Source: Nocardioides renjunii (GTDB taxonomy: Bacteria; Actinomycetota; Actinomycetes; Propionibacteriales; Nocardioidaceae). From it: DNA of 64,000 nt. The notes beneath the pieces are model-generated. The model was not told the origin of the DNA and did not search any database. It saw nothing but the letters and a program-made list of their open reading frames with translations. The stretch covers positions 1,612,001 through 1,676,000 of the forward strand of contig NZ_CP141058.1 in NCBI RefSeq assembly GCF_034661175.1. Direction: 5' to 3'. The translations under genes were made by a program, and so were the position numbers. Below are positions 24,936 to 32,839 of this stretch, piece by piece; position 1 is the stretch's first letter; each line of letters begins with the position of its first letter.

Positions 24936-26234
24936 TCAGGCCGTCCGCAACGTGACGGCGACCCGGGCTCCGCCCATGTCGGAGGCACCGGCGCCGAGGG
25001 CGCCACCCGAGTCCTCGGCGGTGCGGGCGGCGATCGAGAGCCCCAGGCCGGTCGAGCCCGCGCCGCTCTCCCCGCGCCCGGTGACGTCGAGCTCGGCGGG
25101 CAGGCCGGGGCCGGCATCGTCCACGACCAGCTCGAGCCCGTCGTCCGACGCGGCCAGCGTGATGCGTACGGCGGCGTCGTCGGGCGTGTGGGAGAAGACG
25201 TTGTCGAGCAGCACGTCGACCAGCGCCTCCAGGTCGGCGCGGCTGGCCCGCAGCAGCGGTCCCGAGGTGGCGAGGTCGGTCGTCCAGGGACGGCCCTGGT
25301 CCTCGGCCAGCGGCTCCCAGTGGCGTACGCGCTCGGTGACCACCGCGACCGCGTCGGTGCGCGGGTCGAGCCCCTCGCGCTCGGAGCGCCGGGCCTCGCG
25401 GACGATCTCGTCGACGGTGGCCTGGAGCGAGTCGAGGTCCGACCCGAGGCGTTCGCGCAGGTCGTCGTCGGCGACCGTCTCCACCCGCAGCCGCAGCGCC
25501 GTCACCGGGGTGCGGAGCCGGTGGGAGAGGTCTGCCACGCTTTCCCGCTCGCGGGCCAGGAGCAGCTGGATGCGGCCGACCAGTCGGTCGACCGCACCCG
25601 CCAGCTCGCGCACCTCGGCCGGGCCCTCGACCGAGGCGAGCGGCTGGACGGCGCCGGAACGACCCAGCGTCTGGGTGTGGTCGGCGAGGCGGCGGATGGG
25701 CTGCACGAACGACCGACCGAGCCGGTCCACGACGACTAGGGAGCCGGCGAGCAGCGTCAGGCCGAGGACCGCGAGCAGGCCCCACGCGAGGCCGACGACG
25801 GACGTGAGGCCGGGCTCGGCGACGACCACCCGGATCACCGGGGTCAGCGAGGGGAGGGCCGAGTTGCCGCCGCGCGACACCGGCACGAGGATCTGCGAGC
25901 CGCCGGCGACGTCGTCCACCCGGGCGCGGCCGGTGTTGCGGGCGTCGAGGACCTTGTCGTCCTCGGACGGGTCCGGGCCGATGCCCACGCCGTCGGGGTA
26001 GAGCACCGTGACCTGGCGGTCCTCGTCGTCGCGGTTGAGCTTGTCGACGTACTGCCCGACGATGCCCTCGTCCTGGCCCGACACGACCGTCTCGACCGCC
26101 TGCACCTCCAGCGCGGCCCGGGCGAGCCGGTCCTCGAGGGCATAGCTGCGGACCAGGATCGCCATCGGCACGAGCATGGCGAGCAGCACCATCGAGATCG
26201 CCGCGGCGGCGGTGACGAGGAGGCTGCGGCGCAC
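24936..26234 (-). CDS. Sensor histidine kinase
   Basis: 432 residues. Transmembrane segments at ~7-29 and ~144-169 flank a ~115-residue extracytoplasmic sensor domain. A HAMP domain follows, then the HisKA dimerisation helix with phosphorylatable H238 (LSHRLRTPVTAL), and a HATPase domain with the N-box (LLDNVFSHTPD), G1 (DDAGPGL) and G2 (GLGLSIA) motifs. GTG 26234 lies 1 nt after the response regulator stop, so the pair is co-translated. The signal is unknown; the adjacent exported proteins could be targets or signals. Confidence 0.93.
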   Translation of the reverse strand: MRRSLLVTAAAAISMVLLAMLVPMAILVRSYALEDRLARAALEVQAVETVVSGQDEGIVGQYVDKLNRDDEDRQVTVLYPDGVGIGPDPSEDDKVLDARNTGRARVDDVAGGSQILVPVSRGGNSALPSLTPVIRVVVAEPGLTSVVGLAWGLLAVLGLTLLAGSLVVVDRLGRSFVQPIRRLADHTQTLGRSGAVQPLASVEGPAEVRELAGAVDRLVGRIQLLLARERESVADLSHRLRTPVTALRLRVETVADDDLRERLGSDLDSLQATVDEIVREARRSEREGLDPRTDAVAVVTERVRHWEPLAEDQGRPWTTDLATSGPLLRASRADLEALVDVLLDNVFSHTPDDAAVRITLAASDDGLELVVDDAGPGLPAELDVTGRGESGAGSTGLGLSIAARTAEDSGGALGAGASDMGGARVAVTLRTA

Positions 26235-26235
26235 C

Positions 26236-26928
26236 TCAGCCGTCCTCGTCGGGGGCGGCGAGGCGTACGCCGACCCCGCGCACCGTGGTCAGGTAGCGCG
26301 GTGCCGCCGCCGTCTCGCCGAGCTTGCGGCGCAGCCACGACAGGTGGACGTCGACGGTCTTGTCGGACCCGCCCCACGGCTGGCGCCACACCTCGACGAG
26401 GAGGTCGCGCTTGGTCACCACCTCGCCGGGGCGCTCCGCCAGGTGGGCGAGCAGGTCGAACTCGCGCGGGGTGAGGTCGACCTCCTGACCGTCGAGGTGG
26501 ACGCGCCGCCCGGCGAGGTCGACGGACAGGCCGCCGACGGTGATGCTCGTCGGTCGCCGGCGTCCGGACTCCACGCGCCGCAGGACGGCTCGGATCCGCG
26601 CGTCGAGCTGCGCGCTGGTGAACGGCTTGACGACGTAGTCGTCGGCGCCCGCGTCCAGCGCGCCCACGAGCGACGGGTCGTCGGCCCTGGCGCTGGCGAT
26701 GATGACCGGCACGGCGCTGACGGCCCTGAGCATGGACAGGACCTGGGTGCCGTCGACGTCGGGCAACCCGAGGTCGAGCACCACCAGGTCGGGGCTGCTG
26801 TCGACCGCGAGCTGGAGGCCCGTCATGCCGGTGGGCGCGGAGGTCACGGTGTGGCCGCAGTCGCGCAGGCCCCGCACCAGCAACGGCCGGATCCGGTCGT
26901 CGTCCTCGATGATCAGCACCTCCGCCAC
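26236..26928 (-). CDS. OmpR/PhoB-family response regulator
   Basis: 230 residues from GTG 26928. The receiver domain has the acidic pair (EDDD), phosphoacceptor D52 (LVVLDLGLPD), T/S site in VIIASA and K101 (VVKPFTSAQ). The C-terminal winged helix (VDLTPREFDLLAHLAERPGE, TVDVHLSWLRRKLG, VRGVGVRL) is of the OmpR type. Its cognate kinase follows after 1 nt. The long frame continuing to 27774 is an artefact of high GC. A divergent gene begins at 27041, leaving a 112-bp control region. Confidence 0.95.
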   Translation of the reverse strand: MAEVLIIEDDDRIRPLLVRGLRDCGHTVTSAPTGMTGLQLAVDSSPDLVVLDLGLPDVDGTQVLSMLRAVSAVPVIIASARADDPSLVGALDAGADDYVVKPFTSAQLDARIRAVLRRVESGRRRPTSITVGGLSVDLAGRRVHLDGQEVDLTPREFDLLAHLAERPGEVVTKRDLLVEVWRQPWGGSDKTVDVHLSWLRRKLGETAAAPRYLTTVRGVGVRLAAPDEDG

Positions 26929-27040
26929 GCCGCGACCGTACCGCCCGACCGGGTCCGCGCCACCCCTCCGGCACGAGCCTTTGAGCTCCCTTAACCGGCG
27001 CCTCACCTCGCGCTGACCTCGCAGCGGGCACGATGGACCG

Positions 27041-27472
27041 GTGAGACGTCGGATGCTGCTCGTGGGCCTGTGGGCCGTGACGACCACCGTCGCCGTGCTC
27101 GTCGGCGTCCTCGCGGTGTCGACCGTCGGCGCGACCATCCGCGACCGCGGGCCGGTGGGCGACGAGGTGATGCGCGACGACTCCGTCGCGCCGCCGTCCT
27201 CGCCGCCCGCGGGGGCGCCGCGGGTCCGCGACGCGATCGCCGGTGAGTGGGGCGCCTTCGTCGTCGAGTGCCGCGACACCTGGGCGTACGGCGTCGGCGT
27301 CCGTCCCGACGAGGCGGCCGGGTGGGACGTCGTCAGCTGGGAGAAGGGCCCGGACGACGACGTGGACGCGGTCTTCAGCGACGGCAGCCGGTCGGTGGAC
27401 CTCGAGGTGTTCTGCAACCGGGGTCGGCCCACGCTCGCCGAGCTCGAGCGCAACACCCTCGGCGACGACTGA
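27041..27472 (+). CDS. Membrane-anchored protein of unknown function
   Basis: 143 residues from GTG 27041. One N-terminal transmembrane helix (MLLVGLWAVTTTVAVLVGVL) is followed by a Pro-rich linker (APPSSPPAGAP) and an extracytoplasmic domain with cysteines in VVECRDTWAYG and LEVFCNRG. It is divergent from the two-component operon across 112 bp, so the response regulator may control it; no clear direct-repeat operator was identified. Function unknown. Confidence 0.65.
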   Translation: MRRRMLLVGLWAVTTTVAVLVGVLAVSTVGATIRDRGPVGDEVMRDDSVAPPSSPPAGAPRVRDAIAGEWGAFVVECRDTWAYGVGVRPDEAAGWDVVSWEKGPDDDVDAVFSDGSRSVDLEVFCNRGRPTLAELERNTLGDD

Positions 27473-27552
27473 GCCGTACGGAAAATCAGGTGCAACCTCG
27501 CCGCGCGGTGTGGCGTCCTGAGGGGGACACCATCCCGAACGGAAGCAGAGAG

Positions 27553-28173
27553 ATGACCATCCGCACCACCCTGATCGGCACGGCCCTCACGGCCGTCGCC
27601 CTCCTCGCCACCACCCTGCCGACCGCCGCGACCGCAGGTCCCGCCGAGTCCGCCCGGTCGGACCAGCGGGCCGCCGCGGCGCGCACCCAGCTGACCTTCA
27701 CCGTCGACGACTGCGAGGGCTGCGAGATCCAGCTCAGCAACGCCCGCAGCACCCTCGACGCCGACGTCGTGCACGTCTGGAGCTCACGGACGCGCACGGT
27801 CCGCGACGGGTCCGTCACCTTCGACATCCCCACCAAGCGCACCTGGGGGATGTCCGTGGCGGTGAAGGCGCCGTGGGAGGGCTTCACCGGCTACCGCACC
27901 ACCGTGGCCTTCCGCTACAACGGCGAGCGTGTCGGCGACGCCGTCACCCTCGAGGAGGCGGTGACGAAGCGTCGGGCGTCCGCGTGCTGGGAGGGCGTAC
28001 GCCGTCGTGACGTGACGGTCCCGCTCGTCGTCGAGGAGGTCGAGGTGGACGGCGCGCGGAAGCGCGTCCCGGGCAGCATCGCGTTCGTGCCCACCACCGA
28101 GAGCTGGATCGGCGAGATGCGCGAGGTCGTCGACGGCGTGCTCGGCTCGCAGGACGTCAACATCTGCCGGTGA
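27553..28173 (+). CDS. Secreted protein of unknown function
   Basis: 206 residues. A signal peptide (TALTAVALLATTLPTAATAG) precedes a mature domain with a C-E-G-C pair (TVDDCEGCEIQLSNA), beta-rich central part (GMSVAVKAPWEGFTGYRTTV) and a cysteine at the very end (DVNICR). AGAGAG just before ATG 27553 serves as ribosome site. It follows the membrane-anchored protein by 80 bp on the same strand and may be in the same regulon. No family is recognised. Confidence 0.7.
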   Translation: MTIRTTLIGTALTAVALLATTLPTAATAGPAESARSDQRAAAARTQLTFTVDDCEGCEIQLSNARSTLDADVVHVWSSRTRTVRDGSVTFDIPTKRTWGMSVAVKAPWEGFTGYRTTVAFRYNGERVGDAVTLEEAVTKRRASACWEGVRRRDVTVPLVVEEVEVDGARKRVPGSIAFVPTTESWIGEMREVVDGVLGSQDVNICR

Positions 28174-28227
28174 CCGACGGTCGTACGACTCCCGCCGGCG
28201 CTGCTCCACCACGGTATGCAGGCCGAC

Positions 28228-28264
28228 GGGCACTTCCCTTGGTCAACTGACCGAGGAAGTGCCC
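28228..28264. terminator. Near-perfect 37-nt palindrome between convergent genes
   Basis: Arms GGGCACTTCC and GGAAGTGCCC pair perfectly, and the inner sequence (TTGGTCA/TGACCGA) continues the stem with few mismatches. It lies between a secreted-protein gene (+) ending at 28173 and the AbgT gene (-) ending at 28306, so it can terminate both. The outer arms match those of the repeats at 37282-37391. Confidence 0.7.
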
Positions 28265-28305
28265 ATCCGGCGCCATCCCGTGATGGACGGTCACCGGGCA
28301 GGGCC

Positions 28306-29913
28306 TCACTCGATGCGGATCCCCACACCGGGCCCGACGTCGGCGCCGGTGAGGTAGAAGACCGTCAGGACCGCCACCCAGGAGATCCAGAACGGCACCA
28401 CGAACGGGATCATCCGGGAGATGACGGTGCCGAGCCCCGCCTCGGGCTCGTAGCGCTTGAGCATCACCAGGAAGATCCAGATGTAGGGGTTCATCGGCGT
28501 GATGACCTGCGTGGCGGAGTCGCCCACCCGGAACGCCGCCTGCACGAAGCCCGGCTCGTAGCCGAGGAGCGCGAAGAGGGGCACGAACACCGCCCCCATC
28601 AGCGTCCACATCGACGAGCCGCTGACGATGAACAGGTTGAGCACCGAGGCCAGCAGGATGAAGCCGATGATCGCGGGGTAGCCCGTGAGGCCGATCGACT
28701 CCAGCCCGTTGGCGCCGGTGACGGCGAGCGCGGAGCCGACGTTGCTCCAGTTGAAGAGGGCGATGAACTGGCCGAGCATGAAGGCCAGGACGATGAACGC
28801 CGCCATGTCCTTGATGCCGAGGGCCATTACCTTCGGCACGTCGGCGGCACGGCGCAGCGAGCCGCTCACGAAGCCGTACGCCAGGGCCGGTCCCAGGAAC
28901 AGCACGAACACGACGAAGACGGTCGAGTCGAGCAGCGGTGACTCCGGCAGGAAGTTGCCGTCCTCGTTGCGCCACGGCGAGCCCCCCGGCAGGACCGCGG
29001 CCAGGATCAGGGCCGACAACGCGAGGAAGACCAGTCCGGCGATGCGCAGGCCGCGCCGCTCGGCGGGCTCGAGGTCGGGGGAGAGGTCGGTGGGCGCGGC
29101 CCGCAGGGCCGGGGCCACGTCCTCGTCCTCCGCAGTGCCCGGCTCGAGGGTCGCCTCGTCCTCGGCCGCCACCATGTCGGTGGGGGCGCCCTCGCGCACC
29201 AGCCGGGGCTCGACGAGCCGGTCGATCACGATGCCGGCGACCAGTGCGAGCACGAGCGCGGAGACGATGTTGAAGTAGAGGTTGGAGACCGGGGTGACCG
29301 TCGCGCCCGCGTCCGGCAGGCCTTCCGTCACCGCGTTGGTGATGCCGGCGAAGAGGGCGTCGAGGCTGGTGACCACGACCGAGGTGGAGTAGCCGGCGCC
29401 CACTGCGGCGAAGCCGCCCACCAGCCCGGCGAGCGGGTGCCGGCCGGCGGCCTTGAAGACCATCGCGGCCAGGGGCGGCACCACGATGAAGGCGGCGTCG
29501 GCCATCACCGACGCGCTCACCCCGACGAACCCGACGGCGTAGGGCAGCAGCCACCGCGGCGCGGACCCGAGGCTCGCGCGGATCGCGGCCGACAGCAGTC
29601 CCGAGCGCTCGGCCACCGTGACCGCCAGCAGGATCGTCACGACGGTGACGAGCGGCGGGAAGCCGATGAAGTTGGCACCGAGGTTGACCGTGAGCCAGGC
29701 CAGTCCCTCACCGGTGAAGAGCCCGCGCACCGCGGTCTCCTCGTCGGTGCCCGGGATGGTCACCGCGGTGCCCGCGAGCTGCAGGACGGTCGAGATGACC
29801 CCCACCACCAGGAAGAGGCCGAGGAACAGCAGGAACGGGTCCGGCAGCCGGTTGCCGACCCGCTCGACGGCCGCGAGGGCCCGGTCCGTGCGCGACATCG
29901 TCGTGGTGGTCAT
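28306..29913 (-). CDS. AbgT-family transporter
   Basis: 535 residues with about 11-13 hydrophobic segments. The family motifs of p-aminobenzoyl-glutamate transporters are present: an N-terminal RVGNRLPDPFLLFLGLFLVV, the GYSTSVVVTSLDALFAGITN segment, and FIVSGSSMWTLMGAVFVPLF followed by DSATQVITPMNPY. An acidic cytoplasmic loop (~240-290) is inserted midway. AbgT proteins import p-aminobenzoyl-glutamate, and some export sulfonamides. Its ATG overlaps the stop of the M20 peptidase gene by 4 nt, which argues for import and hydrolysis of a conjugate. Confidence 0.93.
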   Translation of the reverse strand: MTTTTMSRTDRALAAVERVGNRLPDPFLLFLGLFLVVGVISTVLQLAGTAVTIPGTDEETAVRGLFTGEGLAWLTVNLGANFIGFPPLVTVVTILLAVTVAERSGLLSAAIRASLGSAPRWLLPYAVGFVGVSASVMADAAFIVVPPLAAMVFKAAGRHPLAGLVGGFAAVGAGYSTSVVVTSLDALFAGITNAVTEGLPDAGATVTPVSNLYFNIVSALVLALVAGIVIDRLVEPRLVREGAPTDMVAAEDEATLEPGTAEDEDVAPALRAAPTDLSPDLEPAERRGLRIAGLVFLALSALILAAVLPGGSPWRNEDGNFLPESPLLDSTVFVVFVLFLGPALAYGFVSGSLRRAADVPKVMALGIKDMAAFIVLAFMLGQFIALFNWSNVGSALAVTGANGLESIGLTGYPAIIGFILLASVLNLFIVSGSSMWTLMGAVFVPLFALLGYEPGFVQAAFRVGDSATQVITPMNPYIWIFLVMLKRYEPEAGLGTVISRMIPFVVPFWISWVAVLTVFYLTGADVGPGVGIRIE

Positions 29914-31313
29914 CGCTCACCCCCTGCGGGTGCGGCCGAGGTGGGGCCGAAGTAGGACGGGACGTCGACCGGCCCGCCGGCCGCCTCGAAGTCGTCCGCG
30001 GCGGCGCGGCGCAGCTCGGGGTCGCTCAGCCAGTCGGCGCTGACGGCGGCGAGCGCCCACGCCGAGTCGAGCACCACCTGGTCCGCTTCGGCGCTGACCG
30101 CGGCCTCGGCGAACTCGCGGGTGTGCAGCGACAGGTCCGCGTCGGTGATCCGGACCATCGCGTGCACGCCGGGCATGCGGTAGGAGACGTTGCCGAAGTC
30201 GGTGGACCCGGCGAACATCCGCGGCACCACCTCCGGCGGCAGGACCGTACGTCCCCGCTCGCCGTAGCGGGTCGTCCACGCGGCGGCCAGGGGGCCGTTG
30301 CCGCGCACGGGCAGGTAGGCCGGAGCCTCGTCCCACGCCAGCGTGACGCCGCAGCCGGTCATCAGCGCCGCGCCGCGGGCGATGTCGGCGAGGCGGTCGC
30401 TGAGCACGGCCAGGCCCTCCGGGTGCTCGCTGCGGAGGTAGAAGAGCATCTCGGCGTGCTCGGGGATGACGTTGGGCCGCTCGCCGCCCGCGGTCACCAC
30501 GCCGTGCACCCGGTCGGTGGGCGGCATCTGCTGGCGGTGCAGCCCGACGCCGGTGTACATCAGGTTCACCGCGTCGAGCGCGTTGCGGCCCATGAAGGGC
30601 TGGGCGGAGGCGTGGGACGTGACGCCGGTGAAGGTGGCCCGCAGCTGGCGGCGGCCCAGGAAGAGCGGGTCGGCGATGTCGTAGGTGAAGGGGTGCACCA
30701 TCAGCGCCGCGTCGACGCCGTCGAAGGCGCCGTGGCCGGCCATGATCTCCTTGCCGCCGCCGCCCTCCTCGGCGGGCGTGCCGAGCCAGACGACGCGCCC
30801 CGGCAGCCGGTCGCCGACCGCGGCGAGGGCCAGGAACGCGCCCAGCCCGGCGGTGGCGATGACGTTGTGCCCGCACCCGTGGCCGATGCCCGGCAGCGCG
30901 TCGTACTCCGACAGCACGGCGATCGTCGGCCCTCCGGGGTCGCCGGTCTCCGCCCGGAGCGCGGTCGGCAGCCCGTGCGCCTCGCGCACCACCTCGATGC
31001 CGCGGCCCTCGACGAGGTCGGCCAGCGCGGCGGCCGAGCGGTGCTCCTCGAACGACACCTCGGGGTGCTCGGAGAGGTCGTGGCTGGCCGCCAGCAGCAC
31101 CGGTCCCAGGTCGTCGACGGCGTCGCGGAGCGCCGCGAGCAGGTCGGGGTCGGCGCCCGCGGTGGTGGCCCCCGGGGCGTGGGCCGATCGGGCGCGGCGC
31201 CGGGTCTCCTCGGCGAGGTGGGCGACGAGGAAGTCGTCGGGGACCGTCGGCGTGGAGAGGTCGCGGCGGGTGGCGCCGGAGTGGGGGTCGGACTGGTCCT
31301 GGGGGTGGCTCAT
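29910..31313 (-). CDS. M20-family amidohydrolase (AbgB/aminoacylase-like)
   Basis: 467 residues from ATG 31313; the longer frame to 32684 runs antisense to glnA. Metal-site motifs of the M20D family are visible: SEYDALPGIGHGCGHNVIA, GTPAEEGGGGKEIM and, near the end, the S-T-D-F-G-N segment with an H-A-M-V-R strand. A dimerisation domain lies at ~225-330. Together with AbgT it resembles the AbgAB-AbgT pathway that cleaves p-aminobenzoyl-glutamate, though other N-acyl amino acids are possible. It is divergent from glnA across 123 bp. Confidence 0.92.
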   Translation of the reverse strand: MSHPQDQSDPHSGATRRDLSTPTVPDDFLVAHLAEETRRRARSAHAPGATTAGADPDLLAALRDAVDDLGPVLLAASHDLSEHPEVSFEEHRSAAALADLVEGRGIEVVREAHGLPTALRAETGDPGGPTIAVLSEYDALPGIGHGCGHNVIATAGLGAFLALAAVGDRLPGRVVWLGTPAEEGGGGKEIMAGHGAFDGVDAALMVHPFTYDIADPLFLGRRQLRATFTGVTSHASAQPFMGRNALDAVNLMYTGVGLHRQQMPPTDRVHGVVTAGGERPNVIPEHAEMLFYLRSEHPEGLAVLSDRLADIARGAALMTGCGVTLAWDEAPAYLPVRGNGPLAAAWTTRYGERGRTVLPPEVVPRMFAGSTDFGNVSYRMPGVHAMVRITDADLSLHTREFAEAAVSAEADQVVLDSAWALAAVSADWLSDPELRRAAADDFEAAGGPVDVPSYFGPTSAAPAGGER

Positions 31314-31436
31314 CGAGCAGCGTCCCTTTCCCGTGGTGAGCGGGCCCGAGTCGGGCGGCTGGTCTCGCGACGCTAGCACCGACCGCTCCTCGGCCTGCCG
31401 CGCGTGGGCCACCGGCCGTCCCCCTAGGCTGCAGCC

Positions 31437-32783
31437 ATGGGCAAGCAAGAGGACTTCGTACTCCGCGCGCTCGAGGAGCGTGACGTCCGGTTCGTCCGGC
31501 TGTGGTTCACCGACGTGCTCGGCTTCCTCAAGAGCGTGAGCGTGGCGCCGGCCGAGCTCGAGAACGCCTTCGAGGAGGGCATCGGGTTCGACGGCTCGGC
31601 CATCGAGGGCTTCGCCCGCGTCTACGAGTCCGACATGCTCGCGCACCCCGACGCCTCGACGTTCCAGATCCTGCCCTGGCGCACGGGGGACGACGGCGGC
31701 CCGGCGACCGCCCGGATGTTCTGCGACATCGTGATGCCCGACGGCAGCCCGTCGTACGCCGACCCGCGCCACGTCCTCAAGCGCACGCTGGGCCGGGCGG
31801 CCGACCAGGGGTTCACGTTCTACACGCACCCCGAGATCGAGTTCTACCTGTTCAAGAACGCGCCCGGGAAGGGCGACGAGCCCGAGCCGGTCGACCGCAG
31901 CGGCTTCTTCGACCACACCGCCCAGTCGCGGGGCGCGGACTTCCGCCGCGAGGCGATCACGATGCTCGAGGCGATGGGCATCTCGGTGGAGTTCAGCCAC
32001 CACGAGGGCGGACCCGGCCAGCAGGAGATCGACCTGCGCTACGCCGACGCGCTGACGACCGCCGACAACATCATGACCTTCCGCACCGTGATCCGTGAGG
32101 TCGCGCTGGGCCAGGACATCTGGGCCTCCTTCATGCCCAAGCCGTTCACCACGCACCCCGGGTCGGGCATGCACACGCACGTGTCGCTCTTCGAGGGCGA
32201 CCGCAACGCCTTCTTCGAGGCCGGCGCGCAATACCAGCTGTCGAAGACGGGCCGGCAGTTCATCGCCGGGATCCTGCGCCACGCGAGCGAGATCAGCGTG
32301 GTCACCAACCAGTGGGTGAACTCCTACAAGCGCCTGCTCGGCGGCGGCGAGGCCCCCTCCTCGATCTGCTGGGGCCACAACAACCGATCGGCGATGATCC
32401 GCGTGCCGATGTACAAGCCCAACAAGGGCCAGTCGACGCGCATCGAGCTGCGCACGGTCGACCCGGCGTGCAACCCCTACCTCGCCTTCGCGGTCGTCCT
32501 GGCGGCCGGCATGCGGGGGATCGAGGAGGGCTACGAGCTGCCGCGCGAGGCCGAGGACGACGTCTGGTCGCTGACCGAGCGCGAGCGCAAGGCGCTCGGC
32601 ATCGCACCGCTGCCCAAGAGCCTGTCGGACGCCATCGACGTGGCCGAGAGCTCCGAGCTGCTCGCGGAGACCCTCGGCGAGCACGTCTTCGACTACTTCC
32701 TGCGCAACAAGCGCGCCGAGTGGGAGGAGTACCGCACGCAGGTCTCCGCCTACGAGCGCGACCGGATGCTCCCGGTCCTCTGA
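31437..32783 (+). CDS. glnA: Glutamine synthetase, GlnA2-like (no adenylylation site)
   Basis: 448 residues. Ligates ammonia to glutamate with ATP. Signature segments: GIGFDGSAIEGFARVYESDM, FYTHPEIEFYLF, GPGQQEIDLRYADAL, PKPFTTHPGSGMHTH and NQWVNSYKRLLGG. The adenylylation loop with N-L-Y-D-L-P is replaced by EDDVWSLTERER, so this enzyme cannot be modified by the GlnE encoded next door in the usual way. That and the glnE neighbourhood match mycobacterial/streptomycete glnA2. The main adenylylated GlnA must lie elsewhere. Confidence 0.95.
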   Translation: MGKQEDFVLRALEERDVRFVRLWFTDVLGFLKSVSVAPAELENAFEEGIGFDGSAIEGFARVYESDMLAHPDASTFQILPWRTGDDGGPATARMFCDIVMPDGSPSYADPRHVLKRTLGRAADQGFTFYTHPEIEFYLFKNAPGKGDEPEPVDRSGFFDHTAQSRGADFRREAITMLEAMGISVEFSHHEGGPGQQEIDLRYADALTTADNIMTFRTVIREVALGQDIWASFMPKPFTTHPGSGMHTHVSLFEGDRNAFFEAGAQYQLSKTGRQFIAGILRHASEISVVTNQWVNSYKRLLGGGEAPSSICWGHNNRSAMIRVPMYKPNKGQSTRIELRTVDPACNPYLAFAVVLAAGMRGIEEGYELPREAEDDVWSLTERERKALGIAPLPKSLSDAIDVAESSELLAETLGEHVFDYFLRNKRAEWEEYRTQVSAYERDRMLPVL

Positions 32784-32839
32784 GCCCCCGTGCGGAGCAG
32801 AGCGGCGGGTCGAGCGGCGTGTCGGGTGGTGGACCGGTG

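Noticed and set aside
26236..27774. 512-residue response regulator
   Set aside because: The receiver domain begins at GTG 26928; the extension overlaps a divergent gene.
31314..32684. N-terminal extension of the M20 peptidase frame
   Set aside because: It runs antisense to glnA; the ATG at 31313 gives a normal family length.
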